Notes under the pieces: model-generated
The model's database searches: none
What the model was told of the DNA's origin: nothing
The model's input: only the letters and a program-made list of their open reading frames with translations
Shown: one piece after another, positions 33,185 through 42,300 of the stretch
Layout of the letters: every line of letters starts with the position of its first letter
Position numbering within the stretch: the first letter of the stretch is position 1
Made by a program: the position numbers and the translations under genes
Assembly (NCBI GenBank): GCA_965205535.1
Contig: CBDBHH010000005.1
Coordinates: 3,224,001 to 3,288,000 of the forward strand
Direction of reading: 5' to 3'
Origin: UBA8079 sp965205535
GTDB taxonomy: Bacteria; Pseudomonadota; Alphaproteobacteria; UBA6615
DNA length: 64,000 bases

Positions 33185-34738
33185 TTAATCCGATGCCTCT
33201 TCATCCACGTAGCGCGGGAATACCGGGCTCGGCTTGGGCAGCGCGGTGCCGGCGACGAGCGCGTGATCGGGCCCGAGATGGGCGAAACTGCGCGCGTCGG
33301 GCGAAATTTCGAGCTGGTCGAGCATGTTTGTGGCCGCAGCGGGCATCACCGGCTGCACGAGAATGCCCAGATGGCGGATGGTCTCGGCCATGACGTAGAG
33401 CACCGTGCCCATCCGCGGCGGGTCGGTCTTGCGCAGCGCCCACGGGGCTTGCGCGTCCACATAGCGGTTGGCATCACTCACGATCTGCCAGATTGCTTCG
33501 AGCCCGCGGTGGAAGGCCTGCCGGTCGAATTCCGTGCGGACTTTCTCCAGCGCGCCGTGAGCCGCCGCGAGGAGTTTCTGGTCGTCATCGGTGAAATCAC
33601 CGGGTTCCGGCACCATTCCGTCGCAATTCTTGGCAACCATGGACAGGGATCGCTGGGCCAGATTGCCGATATCGTTGGCGAGGTCGCCGTTGATCCGCGA
33701 GACCATGGTTTCGTGGCTGATATAGCCGTCATTGCCGAACGGCACCTCGCGCAAGAGGTAGTAGCGCACCGGGTCGAGACCATATTGTTCGACCAGATCC
33801 TCGGGGAGCACCACATTGCCCAGGGATTTGGACATTTTCTCGCCCTTGTTGAGCAGCCAGCCATGGGCGTAGACGCGTTTCGGCGGCGCCAGCCCGGCGG
33901 CCATGAGGAACGCCGGCCAGTAGACCGCGTGGAACCGCACGATGTCCTTGCCCACCATGTGAAGGTCCGCAGGCCAGAACTTTGAATAATCTGGATTTTC
34001 CTCGTCGGGATAGCCGACAGCGGTGATGTAGTTCGTCAGCGCGTCGAGCCAGACATACATGATGTGTTCGGGGTCGTCCGGTACCGGGATGCCCCATTTG
34101 AAGCTGGTGCGGCTGATCGAGAGATCCTTGAGCCCGCCCTCGACGAAACTGACCACCTCGTTGCGCCGGGTGTCCGGGCCGATGAAATCAGGATTGGCGG
34201 CGTAGAAATCGAGCAACGGCTGCTGCCATTTCGACAGATCGAAGAAGTAGCTGGGCTCCTCGACCCATTCGACTTCGGCCCCGGTGGGCGCGACTTTCTG
34301 GCCGTCTTCGCCCTCTTCGAGTTCACCCTCCCCGTAAAACGCCTCGTCACGCACGGCGTACCAGCCCGAATAGCTGCCCAGATAGATGTGGCCGTTGTCC
34401 TTGATCGCCTGCCAGATCGCCTGCGCCGACTTGATGTGACGTTCTTCGGTGGTGCGGATGAAATCGTCGTTCGAATAATTCATGTCTTCCGCGAGACGGC
34501 GGAAGTTCTGGCTCACCTTGTCGGTAAACGCCTGCGGATCGACCCCCGCGGCCTGGGCGGATTTCTCGACTTTCTGCCCGTGTTCATCGGTTCCGGTGAG
34601 GAAATGCACCTCATGGCCGTCGAGGCGCTTGAAGCGTGCCAGTACATCACACGCCAACGTCGTATAGGCGTGGCCGATATGGGGCCGATCGTTCACATAA
34701 TAGATCGGTGTCGTGATGTAGTACGGGCTTGATGCCAC
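33185..34738 (-). CDS. metG: Methionyl-tRNA synthetase
   Basis: MetRS charges tRNA-Met. The 517-aa protein has the HIGH motif (NDRPHIGHAYTTL) near the N-terminus and KMSKS (KGEKMSKSLGN) near residue 300. The anticodon-binding domain follows with WALRKTDPPRMGTVLY. It is the short form without the C-terminal dimerisation (EMAP-like) domain, usual for alphaproteobacteria. The gene belongs to the tmk-holB-metG-tatD run. Confidence 0.96.
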   Translation of the reverse strand: MASSPYYITTPIYYVNDRPHIGHAYTTLACDVLARFKRLDGHEVHFLTGTDEHGQKVEKSAQAAGVDPQAFTDKVSQNFRRLAEDMNYSNDDFIRTTEERHIKSAQAIWQAIKDNGHIYLGSYSGWYAVRDEAFYGEGELEEGEDGQKVAPTGAEVEWVEEPSYFFDLSKWQQPLLDFYAANPDFIGPDTRRNEVVSFVEGGLKDLSISRTSFKWGIPVPDDPEHIMYVWLDALTNYITAVGYPDEENPDYSKFWPADLHMVGKDIVRFHAVYWPAFLMAAGLAPPKRVYAHGWLLNKGEKMSKSLGNVVLPEDLVEQYGLDPVRYYLLREVPFGNDGYISHETMVSRINGDLANDIGNLAQRSLSMVAKNCDGMVPEPGDFTDDDQKLLAAAHGALEKVRTEFDRQAFHRGLEAIWQIVSDANRYVDAQAPWALRKTDPPRMGTVLYVMAETIRHLGILVQPVMPAAATNMLDQLEISPDARSFAHLGPDHALVAGTALPKPSPVFPRYVDEEASD

Positions 34739-34780
34739 GGTATCGGTCTTTCGGGTGTCAGGGTTACGCGATGTTCGGTT

Positions 34781-35023
34781 TCAGTCGTCGGCCGGCGGTT
34801 CCGCGGCCTGCGCTTCGGCTTTGCGCTTCTCGTTTGCCTTGTTGCCGAACCAGACCGCCGCGAGCAATGGCCACATCAAAATCAGGAGCCAGTCGAACAC
34901 GGGCGGCGGCAGAAACGCCATGCCGCGGGGTTCGAGAAAGAAATGATCGACCATGCCGATGATAATGGCCACCCACATCACGTAGGTCAGCGGCGTCAGA
35001 TATCGCAGAAGATAGGCCTGCAT
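34781..35023 (-). CDS. Small hypothetical membrane protein
   Basis: This 80-aa protein has two predicted membrane helices (YVMWVAIIIGMVDHFFL and WLLILMWPLLAAVWFG) and a charged C-terminus (NKANEKRKAEAQAAEPPADD). I do not recognise a family. It is co-oriented with holB (23 nt upstream) and metG (42 nt downstream), so it is probably co-transcribed. The alternation of hydrophobic and charged blocks makes a real gene more likely than chance. Confidence 0.55.
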   Translation of the reverse strand: MQAYLLRYLTPLTYVMWVAIIIGMVDHFFLEPRGMAFLPPPVFDWLLILMWPLLAAVWFGNKANEKRKAEAQAAEPPADD

Positions 35024-35046
35024 GGTGGCTCACCGGGGTCCGTTCG

Positions 35047-36078
35047 TCAGGCCGTCTTTGCGGCGGCGGAAAGTTCGAAAAATGTATTCAGAACAACTTG
35101 TTTTCGGTCGAGGTTCACGCTGTCGGCGCGGGTCGTCAACTCGTTGACGTTCTCCCATGCTTTCAACCAGCGCTCAAGCCCGCTCACGCCCGATGTTGCG
35201 TCGGTACGGATCCGGCGCAACATCCACCAGCTCAGAATCTCGAGAAATGTACGGTATCCCGCCTCTCCCGCGGCCCCTGCGAACTTGTCCGACGTCATAT
35301 GCAGATGCTCGGTGTCGAGTTGCGGCAGATTCTCAACGAGTTGCGACAGGTCCTGGTAAAGCTCAAGCCCGCCGGCGCGCGCCAGATCCAGCGCCTTTCC
35401 CGGCGAACCGCCCGAAATGTCGGAAATAATCTGCATTTCATCGGGTGCGAGCTCACTGCCCGCGCGCGCCATGACTTCCGCGACCTGTTCGGTGTTCAGC
35501 GGATGCAAGGGTAACGCGCGGCACCGCGACCGGATCGTCGGCAGCAGGCGCGATGGCGCATGGGCCACCAGCAATATCAGCGTGCGCGGCGGCGGTTCTT
35601 CGAGAACCTTGAGCAACGCGTTCTGGGCGTTGAGGTTCATCTCGTCGGCGGCATCGACAATCAGGCAACGCCAATCGCTCATTGCGGCCGTGTGGTGCAG
35701 GAATGTCGCGGAATCGCGGATATCCTCGACAGATATTTCGGTCCGGAACCGATACGGCGAACGCTTGGTCATGCTGCGGCGAATCAGCCGGCAGTCCGGG
35801 TGCGCTCCGGCGATGATCTTGCGCACGTCGGGATGTTCCGGATCGGTCTCGATATCGTTGTCTGAAACGGCTGCATCCGGCGACGCGAGCACGTGGCGGG
35901 CAAAACGCCAGGCCAATGTGGCCTTGCCGATGCCCGCCGGCCCTGTCATCAGCCAGGCATGGGCCATGCGCCCGGTTTTTTGTGCCTGAACGATGGTCTG
36001 GCGCGCGGTGTCGTGGCCGATCACCGAACCAGTCTCGAGCCGCGGCCGTTCGATGCGTTCGATCAGCTCGTCGCTCAT
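35047..36078 (-). CDS. holB: DNA polymerase III delta-prime subunit
   Basis: HolB is the clamp-loader delta' subunit. The 343-aa protein has a Walker-A-like TGPAGIGKATLAWRFA near residue 45, and CRLIVDAADEMNLNAQNALLKVLEEPP, the classical clamp-loader SRC-preceding region. An arginine-containing TIRSRCRALPLHPL (SRC motif) follows. Its start overlaps the tmk stop by 4 nt, the usual tmk-holB coupling. Confidence 0.94.
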   Translation of the reverse strand: MSDELIERIERPRLETGSVIGHDTARQTIVQAQKTGRMAHAWLMTGPAGIGKATLAWRFARHVLASPDAAVSDNDIETDPEHPDVRKIIAGAHPDCRLIRRSMTKRSPYRFRTEISVEDIRDSATFLHHTAAMSDWRCLIVDAADEMNLNAQNALLKVLEEPPPRTLILLVAHAPSRLLPTIRSRCRALPLHPLNTEQVAEVMARAGSELAPDEMQIISDISGGSPGKALDLARAGGLELYQDLSQLVENLPQLDTEHLHMTSDKFAGAAGEAGYRTFLEILSWWMLRRIRTDATSGVSGLERWLKAWENVNELTTRADSVNLDRKQVVLNTFFELSAAAKTA

Positions 36079-36749
36079 GGGGCGGCTGCCGACATATCGA
36101 GTTCAAATCTGGCGGTGACGGTCTGCCAGATGGCCTCCGTGATCGCCTCAGGCGTTGAATCCGCGTCGATCACCCGGACCCGTTCGGGTTCGCGCTCGGC
36201 AATATCCAGAAAACCGGCGCGCAACCTTTCATGGAAGGATTTGTCCATGCGCTCGAAGCGGTCTTCCCCGCTGCGCGTGCTCGTGTTCCGCAAAACGGCA
36301 CGTTCGATGCCGACGTCTACCGGGATATCGAGGATCAGTGTCAGTTCCGGGTCTGCCGCGCCGACCACCTCATCGTGCACGGCGCGGATGAAATCCTTCG
36401 ACAGGCCGTGGCCATAGCCCTGATAGGCCATGGTGGAATCGGCGAACCGGTCGCACAGCACCCAGGCACCCTGATCGAGTGCCGGAAGAATGGTCTGTTT
36501 TAGATGCTCGCGACGGCCGGCATACAGCAACAACACTTCACTGATGGGGTCCCATTTGTCGGTGGCGCCGGACACGAGCAGTGACCGGATGGAATCCGCG
36601 CCCGGCGCACCGCCAGGTTCGCGCGTCGTGATGGTGGTGATGCCGTGGGACTGCAGGCGATCCGCGAGGCGAGCGATCTGGGTCGTTTTGCCGGCCCCTT
36701 CTCCGCCTTCGAATGTAATGAATTTCCCGCGCGGCTGGTTCGCATTCAT
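36075..36749 (-). CDS. tmk: Thymidylate kinase
   Basis: Tmk phosphorylates dTMP to dTDP. The 224-aa protein has the P-loop ITFEGGEGAGKTTQI close to the N-terminus, the DR(F/Y) motif VLCDRFADSTMAYQGYG, and LTLILDIPVDVG. ATG 36749 gives a seven-residue lead before the P-loop strand. A TTG at 36785 that overlaps the dacC stop is an alternative, and neither has a clear Shine-Dalgarno. Confidence 0.94.
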   Translation of the reverse strand: MNANQPRGKFITFEGGEGAGKTTQIARLADRLQSHGITTITTREPGGAPGADSIRSLLVSGATDKWDPISEVLLLYAGRREHLKQTILPALDQGAWVLCDRFADSTMAYQGYGHGLSKDFIRAVHDEVVGAADPELTLILDIPVDVGIERAVLRNTSTRSGEDRFERMDKSFHERLRAGFLDIAEREPERVRVIDADSTPEAITEAIWQTVTARFELDMSAAAP

Positions 36750-36781
36750 ATCGGCAGATGTCACATGGGTTGCCGGTGGCG

Positions 36782-37960
36782 TCAACCGCCCGAGGAGGAA
36801 CCGAAGATGATGAAATTGATGGCACTCGTGATGCGACCGAAAAAGTCGAGCTGACCGACATCGCTGGCGGTTTTCAGCGGCCGGTTGATCGGTTCCATGT
36901 CCGGTGCCGTCACCTCGAGCTGGGCGACCTCGACTCCGGCGCTGATGGGGGCCGGGATCGGGCTGTCATACTTGACCTTGACCCGCATACCCCGGCGCGA
37001 GGATTTCGGTATGGTCACGGCCAGAGAATCTTCGATGATCAGCGGCACCACGCCGGCATCACCGAGCCAGACCTTGGCTTCTTCGACTGTCTCACCCGCC
37101 TCGAACAGCTGGTAATTATCGAAGACCCGGAAGCCCCAGTTCAGCAGTCGTTCCGATTCCGAGCTTCGGGCGCGCACGCTGTCGAGGCCGTTGATGACCA
37201 TGACCAGACGGCGATCGCCGCGCACGGTCGATGCAGTCAGGCCGAAACCGGAAGCTTCGGTATGACCGGTCTTGAGGCCATCGGCGCCGACGGCCTTGTA
37301 CAGCAGCGGATTGCGGTTGCCCTGGGTGATGGGTTTGCCGTCGAGGCTTTTGCCGTAGGTGAACTCACGTTCGGAATACAGACCGTAGAACTCGGGATAC
37401 TCACGGATCAGAAACATGGCCAGCATGGCAAGGTCGCGCGCCGTGGTGACATGATCGGGATCCGGCCAGCCCGTGGCGTTGCGGAATTGCGTGTTGGTGA
37501 GCCCTATTTCGAGCGCCCGCTCGGTCATCCGCTCCGCGAATGCCTCCTCACTGCCCGAGATGCCTTCGGCGATGACGATCGATGCGTCGTTGCCGGATTG
37601 GACGATAATGCCGCGCAGCAGGTCCTCGATCCTGACCTCGTCCTTGACGCTGACGAACATTTTCGAGCCGCCCTTGCGCCAGGCCTTTTCCGACACCCGG
37701 AAGGTGCTGTCCATCTCCAGACGCCCGGCGCGGAGTTCATCGAAAACCAGAAGCGACGTCATGATCTTGCTCATCGACGCCGGAAACATAGGTGTTTCCG
37801 AGTTTTTCTCGAAGAGCACCGCACCGGTGTCGAAATCGATCAGGATTGCCTGGCGGGCCGAGGTCTGGAACGTCGGCGGGGCTGCCTGGGCCGGGGCGAT
37901 GATCGCCAGGGTGATCAGGGCCAGAAGGGTATGACGGATGCGACGGGCGAGACGGGTCAT
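36782..37960 (-). CDS. dacC: D-alanyl-D-alanine carboxypeptidase (PBP5/6 type)
   Basis: This low-molecular-weight penicillin-binding protein trims the terminal D-Ala of peptidoglycan stem peptides. The 392-aa protein has a signal peptide (LLALITLAIIAPAQA) and the serine-protease-like motifs SxxK (PASMSKIMTSL), SxN (QSGNDAS) and KTG (LKTGHTEASG). A C-terminal beta domain and a final hydrophobic or amphipathic anchor follow. The next gene, tmk, follows closely or overlaps. Confidence 0.94.
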   Translation of the reverse strand: MTRLARRIRHTLLALITLAIIAPAQAAPPTFQTSARQAILIDFDTGAVLFEKNSETPMFPASMSKIMTSLLVFDELRAGRLEMDSTFRVSEKAWRKGGSKMFVSVKDEVRIEDLLRGIIVQSGNDASIVIAEGISGSEEAFAERMTERALEIGLTNTQFRNATGWPDPDHVTTARDLAMLAMFLIREYPEFYGLYSEREFTYGKSLDGKPITQGNRNPLLYKAVGADGLKTGHTEASGFGLTASTVRGDRRLVMVINGLDSVRARSSESERLLNWGFRVFDNYQLFEAGETVEEAKVWLGDAGVVPLIIEDSLAVTIPKSSRRGMRVKVKYDSPIPAPISAGVEVAQLEVTAPDMEPINRPLKTASDVGQLDFFGRITSAINFIIFGSSSGG

Positions 37961-38035
37961 GGCGAAAGTTCACGTGTGCAGGTGGGACGTACGGCGCAAC
38001 TATACCGGTGAATGCGACAGAAAGATGTCACGCGC

Positions 38036-39031
38036 CTACTCGACGATGAGCCGGGCCTCGCCCACGCCGGCATTCAAAACTTGTGAAAGTGTTGCGTCCG
38101 CCACATCGACATTGCCGAGAGGGCCGATGCGAACCCGGTATATTTCGCTCCCGGAGACTGCAAACCGGCTGATCTGGGTCGGGCCCATGTCAAAGACCCT
38201 GTCGCGCATGCGCAGCGCGTTTTCCAGTTGCGAGAAGGCCCCGGCCTGAACATAGATGCCCGTGGGTGACACAGGCAGAATTTCAACCTCTGCAGAAAAA
38301 ACCGGCGCACCTGATGGTCTTGCGGGGGTCGGCTCCAGGGGGGCGGTCGTCACGGGTGTCTGGCTGGCAGTCTGGGCCGAGCCTGCACTCGTGCCATTGG
38401 CGGGCAGCGGTTTCGAGACCACGGCTTCACGCGGGGATGCGGCGACCTGAAGCTGTTGCTCGCTGCCGTTGATCGCAGCAACTTTCAGCTGGCGACTCTC
38501 ATCGGGCAATATATCGACCTTGACCTTCGCCGTGCCATTTCGCTCGAAGCCCAGAAGCTGGGCGCCACGGCGCGATACATCGATAATTCGGCCATGTGCG
38601 AACGGGCCGCGATCGTTGATGCGCAGAACGAGGGAGCGACCATTCTCCAGGTTTGTCACCCGAACCGCGCTGGGAAGCGGCAAGGTGCGGTGGGCGGCCG
38701 TCAGGTCGTTCTGGTTGTAGATTTCACCGTTGGCGGTTTTCTTGCCGTGGAAATTCGGTCCGTACCAGGACGCGATGCCAGACTCGGTATAGTCATAGTC
38801 TTCCGCGGGATAATACCAGACGCTCTTGATCTGGTACGGCGAACCGACTTTGTAGCGGCCGAGTTTGGTGCCGGATTCGCTCGGGCCGTTGACCTGTTTT
38901 GCGGTGTGGACCAGGAATTCGGTTTCCGCGCAGGCGGCGAGCCCGAAGCAACAAATGGCTGCCAGAGCGACCGGCCTCATCCGGCGGCCGATCCTGGGTA
39001 TCCCTATGAATCTCAAGCCAATTTCACTCAT
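38036..39031 (-). CDS. rlpA: Septal-ring lytic transglycosylase RlpA lipoprotein with SPOR domain
   Basis: RlpA cleaves naked glycan strands at the division site. The 331-aa protein has a lipobox (CFGLAACAE), a double-psi beta-barrel with ASWYGPNFHGKKTANGE and the catalytic-Asp motif LRINDRGPF. A Pro/Ala/Thr-rich linker (about 200-250) leads to a C-terminal SPOR domain (GIYVQAGAFSQLENALRM) that binds denuded peptidoglycan. ATG at about 38980 is an alternative start. It lies between mltB and dacC, making a cell-wall remodelling operon. Confidence 0.93.
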   Translation of the reverse strand: MSEIGLRFIGIPRIGRRMRPVALAAICCFGLAACAETEFLVHTAKQVNGPSESGTKLGRYKVGSPYQIKSVWYYPAEDYDYTESGIASWYGPNFHGKKTANGEIYNQNDLTAAHRTLPLPSAVRVTNLENGRSLVLRINDRGPFAHGRIIDVSRRGAQLLGFERNGTAKVKVDILPDESRQLKVAAINGSEQQLQVAASPREAVVSKPLPANGTSAGSAQTASQTPVTTAPLEPTPARPSGAPVFSAEVEILPVSPTGIYVQAGAFSQLENALRMRDRVFDMGPTQISRFAVSGSEIYRVRIGPLGNVDVADATLSQVLNAGVGEARLIVE

Positions 39032-39045
39032 GGTGTGTTTTTACC

Positions 39046-40032
39046 CTAGCGCCCGGCGATTCGGTCGGACAGTTGGCCGACCGCCATGGCGAAATAGTGG
39101 GAACGGTTCCAGCGCAGGATCGCGCGGTAGTTGTCATAGATAATAAACGCCTGACCGCCCGCGCCGCCCGGTCGCAGGATCGATGCGGGGATATTGCGTG
39201 CCGGAAGATCGCTGCCGTCTGCGCGACGCACGCCCAGGGCCTGCCAATCGCCAATTGGCTTGACGACATCCAGAGAAATGAGTGCGCCGTCAAACCCGTC
39301 TGGCAGGTTCACCTTTCGGCCCCAGGTAATGTCGTCACGCCAGCCCACGCCCTTCAGGTAGTTGGCTGCGGATGCGAACACATCCGCCTGGGTGTTCCAG
39401 ATGTCCTTGGCGCCGTCGCCATTATAGTCATGGGCAAAATTGAGGAAGCTCGACGGCATGAACTGGGACTGGCCCATGGCGCCGGCCCAGCTTCCCTTCA
39501 TGTCTTCAGGTTCGATATGTCCCTCCTCGATGATCTGAAGCGCCTTGAGGAGTTCGCCGCGGAAATATTTGCTGCGCCGGCCGTCATAGGCGAGCGTCGC
39601 CAGCGCATCGACCACCGGAAAGCCGCCGGTAAAGCTGCCGAAATTTGTCTCGATGCCCCACAGGGCCACGACAAATCGCGGCTGCACGCCGAACTGGTCG
39701 CCGATCTCGGTAAGCAGCGCCCGATGCTTTGCCAGACGCTCCCGCCCTATCCGGATGCGTGTCGCATTGACGATGCGGGCCTGGTACTTCTCGAAGGTGA
39801 TCGTGGATTCGGGCTGGTGGCGGTCGAGCTCGATAATCCGCGGGATCGGCGCCACGTTGACGAGGCTGCGATCCAGCGTCGACTGGCTGATCCCGTTCTC
39901 CAGGGCGTCCGCGCGCAGACCCTCGAGCCATTTGAGGAAGAGTGCGTCGTCGCTTTGCGCAGATGCCGTGCCCGCCGCAAGCCAGAGTGGAACTGCGAGC
40001 AACCCTCCCATGAGTATTCGGTTCAGTCGCAT
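39046..40032 (-). CDS. mltB: Lytic murein transglycosylase MltB family
   Basis: MltB cleaves peptidoglycan with formation of anhydro-muramyl ends. The 328-aa protein has a signal peptide (LLAVPLWLAAGTASAQ). The family core includes ALWGIETNFGSFTG with the catalytic Glu, WAGAMGQSQFMPSSFLNFA, and the closing NYRAILRWNRSHYFAMAVG. ATG 40032 places the signal peptide correctly; the frame continues upstream to 40092. It is the first gene of the minus-strand run. Confidence 0.93.
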   Translation of the reverse strand: MRLNRILMGGLLAVPLWLAAGTASAQSDDALFLKWLEGLRADALENGISQSTLDRSLVNVAPIPRIIELDRHQPESTITFEKYQARIVNATRIRIGRERLAKHRALLTEIGDQFGVQPRFVVALWGIETNFGSFTGGFPVVDALATLAYDGRRSKYFRGELLKALQIIEEGHIEPEDMKGSWAGAMGQSQFMPSSFLNFAHDYNGDGAKDIWNTQADVFASAANYLKGVGWRDDITWGRKVNLPDGFDGALISLDVVKPIGDWQALGVRRADGSDLPARNIPASILRPGGAGGQAFIIYDNYRAILRWNRSHYFAMAVGQLSDRIAGR

Positions 40033-40193
40033 GTGGCCTCGATATGGTAACCACCTCAGGCGTGCCATATGGGCTTCGCGTCGGGCAATCACGATTGTGC
40101 GACAGGTACCGAGTGAAATTCTGTTTTTGGGGTGGTTTGGCGTGACCGACGCGTTGCACCCGGTTATGAATGCTGCTCGATCTGGAGAGGGCC

Positions 40194-41291
40194 ATGAAGC
40201 TCGGATTTTTTACCCAACCCGTACACCCCATCACCCGTGATTACCGCGAAGTGCTGCGCGAGGATCAGGCGGCGATCATCCTGGCGGATGAGCTCGGATA
40301 CACGGAGGCTTTCGTCGGCGAACATATGACCGACCTGGCCGAGCCGATCACGAGTTGCCTGGTCTTTCTCGCGACGCTGATCGACCGGACCAAGCAGATC
40401 AAGCTCGGGACCGGGGTGATCAACATGCCGAGCTACCACCCGGTGCATGTCGCCGCACAGGTCGCGATGATGGACCATTTGTTGGATGGGCGGTTTGTCT
40501 TTGGTATCGGTCCGGGTGGCTTGCCCTCGGATATCGAGGTGTTCGGAAATCTGGATCTCGACAAGAACGAGAAGATGGTCGAGGCGATCAACCAGGTGCT
40601 CGATATCTGGGCCGGGGAAGCGCCCTACAATCTGGAGGGTAAATTCTTCAAGACCTCGACCGAGCGCACGCTGTACCCGGAAATCGGCCAGGGGTTGATT
40701 CCCAAGCCGCTCCAGAAGCCCCACCCGCCAATCGTTTTTACCGCCCTGGCCCCCTACTCCAAGGGGATCACGATGGCGGCTGAGCGCGGCTGGCGCGGTA
40801 TCTCGTCGAATTATGTGCAGGCCCATTGGGTGGCGACCCATCTGCCGAAGTTCGTTGAAGGCCAGAAGAATGCCGGCCTGCCCGAAGACCCCTCGCAATG
40901 GTCCGTGGCCAAGAGCATCTTCGTCGCCGACGATGACGACACGGCAATCAAATATGCGCGCAGCGAGGACGGGCCTTACGGGTTCTACTTCTCGAACATC
41001 CAGAAGAAGTTGCTCAAAGGACGCGGTGCGACCGGCATGGGCCTGTTCAAGTCGCACCCCGAGCAGCCCGACGAGGAAGTCTCGGTGCGGCATTCCCTCG
41101 ACACCCAGGTGATTGCCGGGTCGGTTGAGAGCGTCGTCGAACAGTTGCTGGAACTGCGCGAGATCATCGGTCCGTTCGGGCAGTTGATGTACACCGGGCA
41201 TGACTGGGCAGATGTGGCACTGTCACGCCGTTCAATGGAACTCATGGCCCATGAGGTCATGCCGCGCGTTAACAAGGCGCTCGGCGAATAG
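40194..41291 (+). CDS. LLM-class flavin-dependent oxidoreductase (bacterial luciferase-like)
   Basis: This is a TIM-barrel FMN- or F420-dependent monooxygenase of the luciferase-like family. The 365-aa protein begins MKLGFFTQPVHP. It shows the family elements LGYTEAFVGEHM, IKLGTGVINMPSYHPVHVAAQ and LDGRFVFGIGPGG. GGAGAGG precedes ATG 40194. It forms a likely operon with the amidohydrolase 24 nt downstream and resembles monooxygenases of xenobiotic or nitrogen-heterocycle degradation. The substrate is not identifiable. Confidence 0.85.
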   Translation: MKLGFFTQPVHPITRDYREVLREDQAAIILADELGYTEAFVGEHMTDLAEPITSCLVFLATLIDRTKQIKLGTGVINMPSYHPVHVAAQVAMMDHLLDGRFVFGIGPGGLPSDIEVFGNLDLDKNEKMVEAINQVLDIWAGEAPYNLEGKFFKTSTERTLYPEIGQGLIPKPLQKPHPPIVFTALAPYSKGITMAAERGWRGISSNYVQAHWVATHLPKFVEGQKNAGLPEDPSQWSVAKSIFVADDDDTAIKYARSEDGPYGFYFSNIQKKLLKGRGATGMGLFKSHPEQPDEEVSVRHSLDTQVIAGSVESVVEQLLELREIIGPFGQLMYTGHDWADVALSRRSMELMAHEVMPRVNKALGE

Positions 41292-41315
41292 ACGATATCT
41301 CTGAAGGAGTTTTTC

Positions 41316-42224
41316 ATGCCGCGTTACGACGGTCCGATCATCGATTCTCACCATCATATTTTCTGGGACCTTGAGGCCAACTATCCGTGGATGAGCAAAC
41401 CCATGCGGCCGATGATATTCGGCGATGACTGGTCGGCCCTGAAGCAGGAATACTCCGTCGGCGACCTGATGGCGGATTTCGAACCCCAAAACGTGGTCCA
41501 GTCGGTCCATGTTCAGGCGAATTTCGACATCGCCCGGCCCGAAGATGAGACCGCTGGCTTGCAAGCAATGGCGGACGAGTCCGGCTTCCCCTCCGGTATC
41601 GTCGCCTACGCGGATCTGACCGACCCGAACCTGGAGAGTGTGCTCGACAAGCATCTGTCCCACGCCAATACGCGCGGCATTCGCCAGCAGATCTACTGGC
41701 ACCCCGAGAACGAGTATTGGCGCTTTGTGGACAGGGCAGATTTTTGCCTGTCCACGAGTTTCCGGCGCGGATTGTCCATCCTGTCGGACAAGGAACTGAC
41801 GTTCGATTTTCAGGGCTTCGCATCCCAGTTCGCCGATCTGGCGATGCTCGCGCGGGAATGCTCGAATCTGAACATCTGTCTTGTGCATGCAGGGATGCTG
41901 ACGTCGACCGACAGTTCAACTGTCGAGGAATGGCGCGAGGCGCTGGCCGTGCTGAAGCCTTGTGAGAATGTTTTCATCAAGGTGTCGGGGCTCAATACCT
42001 TCACCCGGGTGGTCGACGCAGACATCATGGGCATCGCCGCGAACACCGCGCTGGACATGTTTGGAACGGACCGCTGCTTCTTCGGCAGCAACTATCCCGT
42101 CGAGCGCATGTGGACGTCGTTCGGGGATTACGTGTCGACGCAGAAAGACGTGTTGGCGGACCGCTCCGAGGCGGAGCAGGAGAAGTTCTTCCACGACGTC
42201 GCGCGTGAGTTTTACAGCCTCTGA
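41316..42224 (+). CDS. Amidohydrolase family protein (TIM-barrel, PDC-lactonase-like)
   Basis: This is a metal-dependent hydrolase of the amidohydrolase_2 group, which includes 2-pyrone-4,6-dicarboxylate lactonase. The 302-aa protein opens IIDSHHHIFWD with the HxH metal motif. It has LVHAGML near residue 190, FIKVSGLNTF, and near the end FFGSNYPVERMW in the usual active-site Asp/Asn position. GAAGGAG precedes ATG 41316. Co-location with an LLM monooxygenase suggests oxidation followed by hydrolysis of a ring or lactone. Confidence 0.85.
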   Translation: MPRYDGPIIDSHHHIFWDLEANYPWMSKPMRPMIFGDDWSALKQEYSVGDLMADFEPQNVVQSVHVQANFDIARPEDETAGLQAMADESGFPSGIVAYADLTDPNLESVLDKHLSHANTRGIRQQIYWHPENEYWRFVDRADFCLSTSFRRGLSILSDKELTFDFQGFASQFADLAMLARECSNLNICLVHAGMLTSTDSSTVEEWREALAVLKPCENVFIKVSGLNTFTRVVDADIMGIAANTALDMFGTDRCFFGSNYPVERMWTSFGDYVSTQKDVLADRSEAEQEKFFHDVAREFYSL

Positions 42225-42300
42225 TCGCGCGAATTTGTTTCCATCGCAGGAGCCATTTCACGTATTCTCTGTGTGATTACCCGCATGGAGATAAACGCCG

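Noticed and set aside
36758..38011. 417-codon open frame antisense to dacC
   Set aside because: It mirrors the dacC coding frame; dacC carries all penicillin-binding motifs and a signal peptide.
39073..40050. 325-codon open frame antisense to mltB
   Set aside because: Shadow of mltB, which has a clear catalytic core.
40164..41201. 345-codon open frame antisense to the first LLM gene
   Set aside because: The plus-strand frame has the luciferase-family motifs and a good ribosome-binding site; the reverse has none.
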